Assembly (NCBI GenBank): GCA_900766135.1
Contig: CAAFUF010000021.1
Location: 1-34,450, forward strand
From: Paenibacillaceae bacterium
Lineage (GTDB): Bacteria; Bacillota; Bacilli; Paenibacillales; Paenibacillaceae
Direction: 5' to 3'
Length of the DNA: 34,450 nt
In this document: positions 16,051 to 23,020 of the stretch, one piece after another
How the letters are laid out: each line of letters begins with the position of its first letter
Numbering within the stretch: the first letter of the stretch is position 1
Notes under the pieces: model-generated
What the model saw: only the letters and a program-made list of their open reading frames with translations
Databases searched by the model: none
What the model was told of the DNA's origin: nothing
Made by a program: the position numbers and the translations under genes

Positions 16051-16238
16051 CTCAACTGCAAAAGTGCAGCTTATTTTCCGCAAAATGCTCTTGTCGAGCG
16101 GTTGAAATGCGAAAGTGCAGTTGTTTTGTATGGAATCGGGAAAATGTGGTCAAATGAATCAAAATGAACTGCGCTTTTACATTTGATCAGCCGGAATTGA
16201 GCGATTTGGCGCGAATAGAATGCACTTTTACACTTGGG
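16051..16238. repeat. Intergenic palindromic repeat element (TGCA-type), fullest copy
   Basis: Four 14-bp motifs: CTGCAAAAGTGCAG (16056), ATGCGAAAGTGCAG (16107), CTGCGCTTTTACAT (16169) and ATGCACTTTTACAC (16220), at spacings of 51, 62 and 51 bp. The first two and last two are in opposite orientation, and the intervening sequences also match as inverted arms. The whole element is an imperfect palindrome with arms of about 80 bp. A partial copy is at 3511-3640. Short open frames here are not credible genes. Confidence 0.65.
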
Positions 16239-16369
16239 CATTACAGGTTTATACGCCGAATACGACGTGCCTTACGCCGTGATGGGACAGGTCCATTAAC
16301 GGAAAGAAACATATCGAGCGGGAGGACGGAGATGATTTGCGCTTGCCTGGGATACCGGAAAGAATGGAA

Positions 16370-16407
16370 ACAGGCAGCCGCCGTGAAAGAAATTCGGAGC
16401 TGCCTGT
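16370..16407 (-). terminator. Possible terminator of the kduI-kduD transcript
   Basis: ACAGGCAGC (16370-16378) and GCTGCCTGT (16399-16407) form a 9-bp perfect stem with a 20-nt loop. Read on the minus strand it is followed by TTTCCATTCTTTCC. The MITE-like copy at 16431-16597 lies between this hairpin and the kduD stop. The rest of the 15945-16612 gap holds only the two repeat elements. Confidence 0.45.
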
Positions 16408-16430
16408 AGGTGATTTCCGTTTATGTGTGA

Positions 16431-16597
16431 GTTCAAAAAGTCGGGTTTTCAGGACCGAGAAGGTTGGATGAAGCTAGGGACTGAGAGTAGCAGAGCGTAG
16501 GCAAACCTATGGAGCAACGGAAGGCCCGGCTGAATTCATGGTTCGACGTCGATTCCGCTCCCTAATCCGCTTCGTCATGGGAAGACAACTTTTTGAA
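16431..16597 (-). repeat. MITE-like repeat, inverted copy
   Basis: About 167 bp from GTTCAAAAAGTC (16431) to ACTTTTTGAA (16597). It carries the reverse complement of the blocks seen at 1-190 and 29098-29362 (CCGAGAAGGTTGGATGAAG, GGCCCGGCTGAATTC). It ends 16 bp from the kduD stop codon. Confidence 0.7.
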
Positions 16598-16612
16598 AAT
16601 CCCCATTTAAAA

Positions 16613-17365
16613 TTATCTCGCCATCCATCCCCCGTCGACGCAAAGGATATGGCCGTTCAGATAATCCGAGGCGGCGGAGGCGAGGAAAACGGCGGGGCCT
16701 TTCACGTCCTCCGGTGTTCCCCAACGGCCGGCGGGAATCCGGTCCGTGATCGAAGTTTTCCGGTTCTCGTCGGCCCGGATCGGCGCCGTGTTGTCCGTCG
16801 CCATGTAGCCGGGAGCGATCGCATTAACCTGCAGGCCATAGGAAGCCCACTCGTTGGCGAACGCCTTGGTCAAGCCGGCAACCCCGTGCTTGCTGGCGGT
16901 ATAGCCGGGAACGTTGATCCCGCCCTGGTACGATAACATCGAGCAGATATTAATCATTTTACCGCTGCCGCGTTCGATCATGTGGCGCCCGGCGATTTGC
17001 GACAGCAGGAATACCGTGTTCAGGTTAATGTTGATGACGTCGAGCCAATCCTTCTCGCTGTGATCCTTGGCGGGCGTCCGGCGGATGATGCCTGCATTGT
17101 TAACCAGGATATCGATATGCCCCGTCAACTTGAGCGCTTCGTCAAAGGTTTCCTGTAGTTTGCCGTGGTCGCTTAAGTCAACGATGATTTCCGATGCTTT
17201 TCGCCCTAATGCTTCGATTTTGCCCACCGTTTCCGCGCTGCTGCCCAGCGAGGCGCAGACGACGTCGGCACCGGCTTCGGCCAGTCCGACGGCGATGCCC
17301 TGCCCGAGTCCGCCGGCCGCTCCAGTGACGAGGGCTGTTTTGCCCGTTAAGTCAAACAGTTTCAT
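16613..17365 (-). CDS. kduD: 2-dehydro-3-deoxy-D-gluconate 5-dehydrogenase KduD
   Basis: A 250-aa short-chain dehydrogenase reducing 2,5-diketo-3-deoxygluconate to 2-keto-3-deoxygluconate. The cofactor loop is TGAAGGLG (14-21), NNAG is at 89-92, and the catalytic set Ser142, Tyr155, Lys159 (YTASK) is intact. The C-terminus SDYLNGHILCVDGGWMAR is characteristic of KduD. AAGGAGG precedes the ATG by 10 nt. It is the last gene of the kduI-deoR-kduD operon, 27 nt after the regulator. Confidence 0.95.
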   Translation of the reverse strand: MKLFDLTGKTALVTGAAGGLGQGIAVGLAEAGADVVCASLGSSAETVGKIEALGRKASEIIVDLSDHGKLQETFDEALKLTGHIDILVNNAGIIRRTPAKDHSEKDWLDVININLNTVFLLSQIAGRHMIERGSGKMINICSMLSYQGGINVPGYTASKHGVAGLTKAFANEWASYGLQVNAIAPGYMATDNTAPIRADENRKTSITDRIPAGRWGTPEDVKGPAVFLASAASDYLNGHILCVDGGWMAR

Positions 17366-17392
17366 GATACTCGTTCCTCCTTGGATTATCGT

Positions 17393-18157
17393 TTATTCCT
17401 TGTCCGTGAATTCAATCGTTACGCCGGCGCGTTCAAACGGCTGTGCGATTTCGGCGGGAATGCCGCGATCGGTGATGATCCGCGAGATTTCGCTAAGCGA
17501 AGCGAAGGTGCGGAGCGCCGTCTGCCCGAACTTCTGATGGTTCATGACGGCGATCGCTTCGCGGGACGTTTCGATCAATGCCCGCTTGAAATCGATCAAA
17601 TCGCCGGTATATATCGACAGCCCGTGTTCCGGATGGATGCCGGTTGCGGAGATAAACGCTTTTTGGATGTTCAGCTGCCGCACGTACGCCGCCGACTCCG
17701 GACCGGCCAGCATATTGCGGACGCGGTAGCCGCCCGGCACGACGAGACGGATCTGGTCTTTGGCCGCCAGCTCGCTGATGATGTACACGTCGTTCGTGAT
17801 GACGGTCAGCGGCCGGTTCTCCAGCCTCCGGGCAATTTCCAGCGTGGTGCTGCCGCCGTCCAATGCCAGAATATCGCCTTCCCGAATGTGGGTTAAGGCG
17901 AGGCGGGCGATTTCGCTTTTTTCCTCGGCATGTTTGGCCAGCGGCTCCTTAGACGGGAGAATCCCGTACTGGTCGCTTTGGGCGAGCATGGCTCCGCCGT
18001 GCACGCGCACCAGCAGCCCCTGCTCCTCGAGCTTGGCAAGATCCTCCCGGATCGTCTTGCCGGTCACGCCCAGGCTCTCGCTTAATTCCGCCACCGTCAC
18101 TTCTTTGTGGGTCAGCAGAACCTCCATGATTTTTTCATAACGTCGAATTGGATTCAT
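17393..18157 (-). CDS. DeoR-family transcriptional regulator, probably of uronate catabolism
   Basis: A 254-aa repressor. The N-terminal DeoR winged helix is MNPIRRYEKIMEVLLTHKEVTVAELSESLG region followed by VTGKTIREDLAKLEEQG, and the C-terminal DeoR sugar-phosphate sensor domain includes ALDGGSTTLEIARRL, VITND and a late SEISRIITDRG. The inducer is likely a kdu-pathway intermediate (inference from position between kduI and kduD). GTG at 18169 is an alternative start, 4 residues longer. It probably binds the GTTCA repeats upstream of kduI. Confidence 0.92.
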   Translation of the reverse strand: MNPIRRYEKIMEVLLTHKEVTVAELSESLGVTGKTIREDLAKLEEQGLLVRVHGGAMLAQSDQYGILPSKEPLAKHAEEKSEIARLALTHIREGDILALDGGSTTLEIARRLENRPLTVITNDVYIISELAAKDQIRLVVPGGYRVRNMLAGPESAAYVRQLNIQKAFISATGIHPEHGLSIYTGDLIDFKRALIETSREAIAVMNHQKFGQTALRTFASLSEISRIITDRGIPAEIAQPFERAGVTIEFTDKE

Positions 18158-18175
18158 GCTAAATTTCACTCTTTC

Positions 18176-19009
18176 TTATTTCAAGTCTTTCATCGAAACC
18201 GCGTCCATGTCCGCGTAAGCTTTGTTATCGCCGGCCATTCCCCAAATAAACGTATAATTGCTGGTTCCGACCCCGCTATGGATCGACCAGCTCGGCGAGA
18301 TGACGGCCTGCTCGTTGCGCATGACGATATGCCGGGTTTCGCTCGGCTCGCCCATGAGATGGAAAACGACGGCATCCTCCGCCAAATCAAAATACATATA
18401 AGCTTCCATGCGGCGCGGATGGACGTGGGCAGGCATCGTGTTCCACATGTTGCCGGTCTTAAGCTGGGTCATCCCCATTACGAGCTGGGAGCTTTGAATG
18501 CCGTTCTCGTGAATGAATCGGTGGATGGTGCGTTCGTTCGAATTTTCGATCGAGCCCAGCGCTCCGGATTCCGCTTCCGCCAGCGTCGTTTTGGCCGTAG
18601 GGAACTCTTTATGCGCCGGAGCCGAATTCAGGTAGAATTTCGCCGGTTTTGCTGCGTCCTTGCTCCGGAAGCTCACTTCGCGCGCGCCCTTGCCGACGTA
18701 CAAGCAATCCTTGTTGTTCAGCTCGTACTCCGTCCCGTCAACAACGATCGATCCCGGCCCGCCGACATTAATGGCTCCTAATTCGCGCCGTTCGAGGAAA
18801 TAGGAGACGCCCAGCTCCTTCAGATCCGTTTCCAGCTTGACCTCCTGCCGTACCGGAGCCGCGCCGCCGATAATCAGCCGGTCCTCGTGCGTAAGCACCA
18901 GCTCCAGCCGGTCCGGCGTAAACAAGGTTGGAATGTGGAATTCCTGGCGCAGCCGATCCGTATCGAATTGCTTGACCTCATTGGGATGCGAAGCGAAACG
19001 ACGTTCCAT
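18176..19009 (-). CDS. kduI: 5-dehydro-4-deoxy-D-glucuronate isomerase KduI
   Basis: A 277-aa cupin-fold isomerase converting 5-keto-4-deoxyuronate (from unsaturated uronates) to 2,5-diketo-3-deoxygluconate. The zinc ligands are visible in PAHVHPRRMEAYMYF (His195, His197, Glu202) with His244 in WSIHSGVG. The N-terminus (RFASHPNEVKQFDTDRLRQE) is typical of KduI. I start at ATG 19009, behind AAGGAGAG; a longer in-frame start adds residues absent from the family. It is the first gene of the minus-strand operon. Confidence 0.96.
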   Translation of the reverse strand: MERRFASHPNEVKQFDTDRLRQEFHIPTLFTPDRLELVLTHEDRLIIGGAAPVRQEVKLETDLKELGVSYFLERRELGAINVGGPGSIVVDGTEYELNNKDCLYVGKGAREVSFRSKDAAKPAKFYLNSAPAHKEFPTAKTTLAEAESGALGSIENSNERTIHRFIHENGIQSSQLVMGMTQLKTGNMWNTMPAHVHPRRMEAYMYFDLAEDAVVFHLMGEPSETRHIVMRNEQAVISPSWSIHSGVGTSNYTFIWGMAGDNKAYADMDAVSMKDLK

Positions 19010-19023
19010 GTAAAATCTCTCCT

Positions 19024-19085
19024 TTTCACGTTCGTTTTGGTGTATAATGTTCATATACGTTCACATTAATCCATTTAGGTTCATT
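19024..19085. promoter_or_regulatory. Phased GTTCA/G repeats, candidate DeoR-type operator
   Basis: In the 203-bp gap between divergent kduI and the 555-aa gene, GTTCG occurs at 19030 and GTTCA at 19049, 19059 and 19079, all in one orientation, at distances of 19, 10 and 20 bp. This places the copies on one face of the helix, as in other DeoR-family operators made of direct repeats. TATAAT at 19043-19048 lies among them, so a bound repressor could block transcription both ways. The remaining gap to 19212 shows no other clear signal. Confidence 0.5.
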
Positions 19086-19212
19086 TGGCAAGGGGTTGCA
19101 CGAAAAGGATGAAGATGACGGAATTCAGAAGTTTTACCGTATGAAATCGTGGCTTTCCCGGCTTTAGCGGCCGTGGAAACCATGGTAGGATGTAGGGGAA
19201 GGGGCATTTTAG

Positions 19213-20880
19213 ATGAATCTTTATCAGGCTAGAATGAGGGAAATCGTCCGCAAAGCCGCCGTCATTGCGTGGCAGAGGCCGCTCCTGGACAGCGGGCTCT
19301 GGTTTCATGGCGATATCCGGGACAACTTTTATTACGCCTCTTACTTATTTGCCGCCTCCGTCGATCCGGACGAATCGCCGCCGTTCGATCGTGCGGAAGG
19401 TCGGCGGCTGGCCGAACGGGTCCTGCTGCGCGTGCTTCAATTGCAGGATCGGGAGGCGTCCAGTCCGACGTACGGCCATTGGCCGCTGGGGTTGGATCCG
19501 GCGCCGGAGCGGGCCGCACCGCATGTTCTTCCGGTGGAGCTGATGGGCAGTTTGATGGCGTATTTCGTAAGTAGCTATGGAGATGAGCTGAAACCGGAGC
19601 TGGCCGAACGCTTCGAGGAGGCGTTGTCCCATGTTTACCGCAGCGGCTTCTATCGCAAGCCCTTGCGGGATTTCGGACATCATGAGGCCAAATACACGGC
19701 CGCGAAGCTGATTATGGGGCAGCGGTACGGGGATGCGGCGTTGTTGGCGGACGGAAGGGAGTGCCTGCGGCAAACGCTAACCCGCATTCGGCTTGAGGGG
19801 ATGGCTGAATACGGTGCCTTGCCATGGTTCTGGCATTGGATTCAAGCATTCACCTGCGCTTGGGCGTTGATGGACGACGCCAAGGTGAAGGCTGAGCTCT
19901 CCGAGATGTTAGACCATCTATGGAGAGTCCGGGCAACCTATTATTTCAAGGGAGCGTGGGTCGGGGCCCACGCCCGCGGCTGGCCCCACGATGCGCCGCG
20001 GGACGCCAATGTCCTGCACGACTATGTGCAGTTCGGCGATTTCGAGTTGCCGGAAGCGATGCCGCGAACGGAATATGCCGGGCTTCTCTTCTATGAGGCT
20101 CCTGCGCGCGCCCGGTTTCAGGCGCTGGTAGGAAACAAGCCGGCTGAGGCCAAGGTTGCCATTGTTAAGGAGATCGGCGGCGTGAAGCAGCGACTTCATT
20201 CCTATGCCTATGTGACCGGACAATTCGCGGTTGGGGGGCTGTGGGAGAGAGTCGAGGAATTCGACAATGAGCAGTTGCGTTGGTTATTCAGCTTGCCGGT
20301 CCGCGGCGAGAAGGGCAATCAGCTGTATTTTTTCCATCCCGGCAAAGGGTATGATCCTGCGGGTACCGACCCGCGCCATCAAAGCGGATGGACGGAAGTG
20401 CTGTATCATCAGAACGTCGTCATGGCGGTTTACTCGCTGCCGGAGGATGTGCCTGGACAGATCAACGGCGTACTTCCGGAAGGAGAATGGCGTTTTACAG
20501 CGAATGGTATATGCGGAAAGGTAGAAGAGACGTATTTTGCCGTATATGTATCAAGTGCGTATCAGGTACGGGAACGGGACGGTTATCTTCAGGTCGAGGC
20601 GGAAGGCCGAAGCGTCGGCGTCGTGGTGGAGGCGATCGGTATACCGGAAGCAAATGAGCGGGGAATCGCCGGTCTGGATGACTTCGTCGCGGTCTTAATG
20701 GCCCGTGCCCCCCGTTTCGAAGCCAGCGGCCTGACGGGAAGAGTTGAAGCATCATATACCTCTTATGTAGAGGAAGCCAAGCTTCGCCTCGGCGTAGAAG
20801 GCCCCGGACTTCCGGGGGAACGGCGGGTGAATGGGGGGCTTGTTGCTCTGGAGCAATATTCTTATTCTATGTATCCGTAA
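19213..20880 (+). CDS. Unrecognised 555-aa protein of the uronate operon (possible (alpha/alpha)-toroid lyase or hydrolase)
   Basis: I do not recognise a named family. There is no signal peptide or membrane segment, so it is cytoplasmic. The first 300 residues are helical and rich in Trp and His, with conserved-looking patches such as GLWFHGDIRDNFYYASYL, TYGHWPLGLD, FGHHEAKYTAAKL, LPWFWHWIQAFTCAWAL and GAHARGWPHDAPRDANVLHD. The last 200 residues look like beta strands (GQFAVGGLWERV, HQSGWTEVLYHQNVVMAVYS, GEWRF). A helical toroid plus beta-sandwich is the plan of many polysaccharide lyases such as heparinase-like enzymes. It is first in an operon with kdgA and divergent from kduI, so an intracellular enzyme releasing unsaturated or free uronate from oligosaccharides is plausible (inference). 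The binding site is AGGGGAAGGGG, somewhat far from ATG 19213. Confidence 0.85.
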   Translation: MNLYQARMREIVRKAAVIAWQRPLLDSGLWFHGDIRDNFYYASYLFAASVDPDESPPFDRAEGRRLAERVLLRVLQLQDREASSPTYGHWPLGLDPAPERAAPHVLPVELMGSLMAYFVSSYGDELKPELAERFEEALSHVYRSGFYRKPLRDFGHHEAKYTAAKLIMGQRYGDAALLADGRECLRQTLTRIRLEGMAEYGALPWFWHWIQAFTCAWALMDDAKVKAELSEMLDHLWRVRATYYFKGAWVGAHARGWPHDAPRDANVLHDYVQFGDFELPEAMPRTEYAGLLFYEAPARARFQALVGNKPAEAKVAIVKEIGGVKQRLHSYAYVTGQFAVGGLWERVEEFDNEQLRWLFSLPVRGEKGNQLYFFHPGKGYDPAGTDPRHQSGWTEVLYHQNVVMAVYSLPEDVPGQINGVLPEGEWRFTANGICGKVEETYFAVYVSSAYQVRERDGYLQVEAEGRSVGVVVEAIGIPEANERGIAGLDDFVAVLMARAPRFEASGLTGRVEASYTSYVEEAKLRLGVEGPGLPGERRVNGGLVALEQYSYSMYP

Positions 20881-20908
20881 TGAACAACACAGGAAAGAGG
20901 GGTAGGGA

Positions 20909-21577
20909 ATGAAAAAGCTTCAGCTTGTGCAAAAAATTATGCAAGAGGGTGTTGTCGCCGTGCTGCGCGGAGAAACCCCGGAGGAAGTCGTGCAAATGGC
21001 CGAGCAGGCCATTGCCGGCGGCATCAAAGTCATCGAAGTGACGATGACGATTCCGTTTGCTTTACGGGCCATTGAGGAATTGGCTCGCAAATACACCTGG
21101 GACACTTCGGACGAATCCCGCTATGCCATCATCGGTGTGGGTACGGTGCTTGATCCGGAAACGGCACGGGCCGCGATTCTGAGCGGCGCCCAGTTCGTGG
21201 TTGGGCCGTCCTTGAACCGCGATACGGTGACGTTATGCAACCGATACCGCATTCCGGTAATGCCCGGGTGCATGACGATCAAGGAAATCCAGGAGGCGCT
21301 GGAGCTTGGGGCGGACATCGTGAAGCTGTTCCCGGGCAATCTGTATGATCCGTCGATGATCAAAGCGATCAAAGGGCCGCTCCCGCAGGCGAATATCATG
21401 CCGACCGGCGGGGTTTCGCTGGCGAATCTCGGCGAATGGATCCAAGCCGGCGCGGTGGCTGTTGGGATCGGCTCGGATTTGACGAACGAAGCGGTGAAGC
21501 GGAACGATCTGTCGCTGATCGCCCAGAAGGCTGCTGCCTATAAAGCGGAGTACATGAAGGCCAAAGGGCTATCCTAA
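20909..21577 (+). CDS. kdgA: KDPG/KHG aldolase
   Basis: A 222-aa class I aldolase splitting 2-keto-3-deoxy-6-phosphogluconate into pyruvate and glyceraldehyde-3-phosphate, closing the pathway from KduI, KduD and KdgK. Glu43 in VIEVTM and the Schiff-base Lys139 in ADIVKLFPG are present, along with IGVGTVLD, MPGCMTIKEI and PTGGVSLANLGEW. It starts 28 nt after the 555-aa gene, in the same operon. Confidence 0.95.
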   Translation: MKKLQLVQKIMQEGVVAVLRGETPEEVVQMAEQAIAGGIKVIEVTMTIPFALRAIEELARKYTWDTSDESRYAIIGVGTVLDPETARAAILSGAQFVVGPSLNRDTVTLCNRYRIPVMPGCMTIKEIQEALELGADIVKLFPGNLYDPSMIKAIKGPLPQANIMPTGGVSLANLGEWIQAGAVAVGIGSDLTNEAVKRNDLSLIAQKAAAYKAEYMKAKGLS

Positions 21578-21628
21578 AACGTAGCTTGATCTGAAAAAAT
21601 AGGTAAAATCGTTCGAGGAGGGATTCAC

Positions 21629-22411
21629 GTGGATCTGGGATTGCAAGGAAAACGCGCGATCATTACCGGCGGGAGCAAGGGCATTGGCCTGGCAACCGCC
21701 CTTGCGTTGGCTGCGGAAGGTGCCCAGGTAGCCATCGTTGCGCGGGGGGAAGGGCCGCTGCGGGAAGCCGCCGCGGCCCTCCGTGCGAAGACGGGGATTG
21801 AACCGCTCATCCTCGTCGCCGACGTCGCTTCAGGTGGGGAGGCGCGCCGGGCGGTGGAGCAGGCGGCCGAGCATTTTGGCGGCCTCGATATTCTCGTGAA
21901 CAATGCCGGTACGTCGGCGGCGGGGCCGTTCGAGCAAGTCGAGGCCGAGACCTGGGGAGCCGATTTGGATCTCAAGGTGCTCGGGGCGGTGAATTTCTCC
22001 CGGGCTGCGGTTCCCCACCTGCGAAAAGCAGGGGGCGGCGCCATTCTCAACGTGACCGCGATCAGCGGCAAAGCGCCGGGATCTTCCTCGCTGCCGACAT
22101 CGGTCAGCCGGGCGGCCGGCCTTGCCCTGACGAAGGCGATGAGCAAGGATCTGGCCGCCGACCGCATCCGCGTGAACGCCGTATGCATCGGGCTTGTCCG
22201 CAGCGACCAGATCGAGCGAAAATGGCGCCAAGCGGCACCCGACCTCACGTGGGAGCAATTCGCGACCGACCCGCGCCACGGCATCCCGCTTGGCCGGATC
22301 GGTCACACCGAGGAGGCGGCGAAGGTCATCGCCTTCTTGGTATCCGAAGCCGCCTCTTATGTGACGGGCACGGCGGTCAACATCGACGGCGGCACGTCGG
22401 CGGTGTTGTAA
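21629..22411 (+). CDS. SDR-family protein with an altered active site
   Basis: A 260-aa Rossmann-fold short-chain dehydrogenase. The cofactor motif TGGSKGIG (13-20), NNAG (91-94) and the C-terminal VTGTAVNIDGGTSAVL are normal and Ser146 aligns with the catalytic Ser. In place of the YxxxK motif it reads TSVSR (157-161), so both catalytic Tyr and Lys are substituted. I have the impression that PTSVSRAAG-type sequences recur in related proteins, which would make this a subfamily trait; not verified. It starts at GTG 21629, behind GAGGAGGG, and is the third gene of the plus-strand uronate operon. The substrate is unknown. Confidence 0.9.
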   Translation: MDLGLQGKRAIITGGSKGIGLATALALAAEGAQVAIVARGEGPLREAAAALRAKTGIEPLILVADVASGGEARRAVEQAAEHFGGLDILVNNAGTSAAGPFEQVEAETWGADLDLKVLGAVNFSRAAVPHLRKAGGGAILNVTAISGKAPGSSSLPTSVSRAAGLALTKAMSKDLAADRIRVNAVCIGLVRSDQIERKWRQAAPDLTWEQFATDPRHGIPLGRIGHTEEAAKVIAFLVSEAASYVTGTAVNIDGGTSAVL

Positions 22412-22440
22412 CGCGCAGCGGGCGAATCCCGCCGGTTGAC

Positions 22441-22479
22441 AAGGCTGATCGTCGGTTATCCGGCGATCAGCCTTTTTTT
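22441..22479 (+). terminator. Intrinsic terminator of the 555-aa gene-kdgA-SDR operon
   Basis: AAGGCTGATCGTCGG (22441-22455), loop TTAT, CCGGCGATCAGCCTT (22460-22474) with one wobble pair, then a T run. The right arm contains the stop codon of the small minus-strand ORF, so it may act in both directions. Confidence 0.92.
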
Positions 22480-22706
22480 ACGGGAGATCGGCTTCGATTC
22501 AGTTGGATCAACCGCGTTAAGGGAATTCGCTTCATCGCCTCCGTCCCTAAGGCGCTGCCCATCGTGCCCAACAGCACGCTGGCGGTCGCCAGCTTGATCA
22601 GGTAGTAAAGTCCGGTCCCGGCGATGAGATCCAGAATTAGGATGTTTCGGATCGTAGACGCCTTGATCGTCACAAAAATAAAGGGATGTTGTTTCGCTTC
22701 GGCCAT
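22467..22706 (-). CDS. Hypothetical small membrane protein (79 aa)
   Basis: Not recognised. The product has an N-terminal polar part, then a hydrophobic stretch (ILILDLIAGTGLYYLIKLA and ASVLLGTMGSALG), then a basic tail (RLIQLNRSRSPVKKG): one or two membrane segments with a positive C-terminus. The ATG at 22706 follows GGAG by 5 nt; an upstream ATG at 22730 has no binding site. It ends inside a terminator stem shared with the convergent operon, the position expected for a real gene. No related gene is nearby. Confidence 0.5.
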   Translation of the reverse strand: MAEAKQHPFIFVTIKASTIRNILILDLIAGTGLYYLIKLATASVLLGTMGSALGTEAMKRIPLTRLIQLNRSRSPVKKG

Positions 22707-22812
22707 AGGTTCTCCATTCCTCTCCGTCATTCGCTGTTCATCTATATGGCGCGCATAGTTTGGACTATACGCGGTTTTGCGGTTTGTCGAGATTTTTTTC
22801 CAAATATTTGCG

Positions 22813-22841
22813 TTGTCATCCCCCTAGGATGTCTTTAAAAT
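22813..22841 (+). promoter_or_regulatory. Predicted sigma-A promoter of a short transcript
   Basis: TTGTCA (22813-22818), 17-bp spacer, TAAAAT (22836-22841), each one mismatch from consensus. It lies upstream of an intrinsic terminator at 22934, and no convincing gene is between them. Confidence 0.45.
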
Positions 22842-22847
22842 GATGGA

Positions 22848-22963
22848 CACTTGAAAGTATCTTTCCGTATCCGCGAGAAAGAACCGTCCGGCAAAGCGGC
22901 CAGCTTGATCGCCGCCGCGGCGGAACGGGATTGAGGACCGCAGGCGCGGGTCCTTTTCTTTTT
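22848..22963 (+). ncRNA. Candidate short RNA or leader upstream of the germination operon
   Basis: The segment between the promoter at 22813-22841 and the terminator at 22934-22963 would give an RNA of about 115 nt. It contains a TTG-started 27-codon frame (22851-22934) with no ribosome binding site, beginning almost at the predicted 5' end, so coding is doubtful. No known riboswitch or RNA family was recognised. Confidence 0.25.
22934..22963 (+). terminator. Intrinsic terminator upstream of the germination operon
   Basis: AGGACCGC (22934-22941) pairs with GCGGGTCCT (22946-22954; one bulged G) around loop AGGC, followed by TTTCTTTTT. It lies directly before the putative sigma-G promoter and would insulate the ger operon from upstream transcription. 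Confidence 0.75.
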
Positions 22964-22964
22964 A

Positions 22965-22994
22965 TGCATACGATTTCCGTCCCCGGTGATAATA
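22965..22994 (+). promoter_or_regulatory. Putative sigma-G (forespore) promoter of the ger operon
   Basis: TGCATA at 22965-22970, 17-bp spacer, GATAATA at 22988-22994. The B. subtilis sigma-G pattern is GHATR at -35 and CATNHTA at -10; only the first -10 base differs. The start would be near 23001, just before the first ger gene (ATG 23021). Forespore expression is what germination receptors require. Confidence 0.5.
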
Positions 22995-23020
22995 GAAAAA
23001 AAAGGAAAGTGGGGAAAAGC

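Noticed and set aside
16164..16409. 81-aa plus-strand ORF
   Set aside because: It lies across a palindromic repeat and a terminator-like hairpin, has no binding site and no recognisable features.
22851..22934. 27-aa TTG-started ORF as a peptide gene
   Set aside because: No ribosome binding site, start almost at the predicted transcript 5' end, and no export segment. Kept only as part of a possible short RNA.
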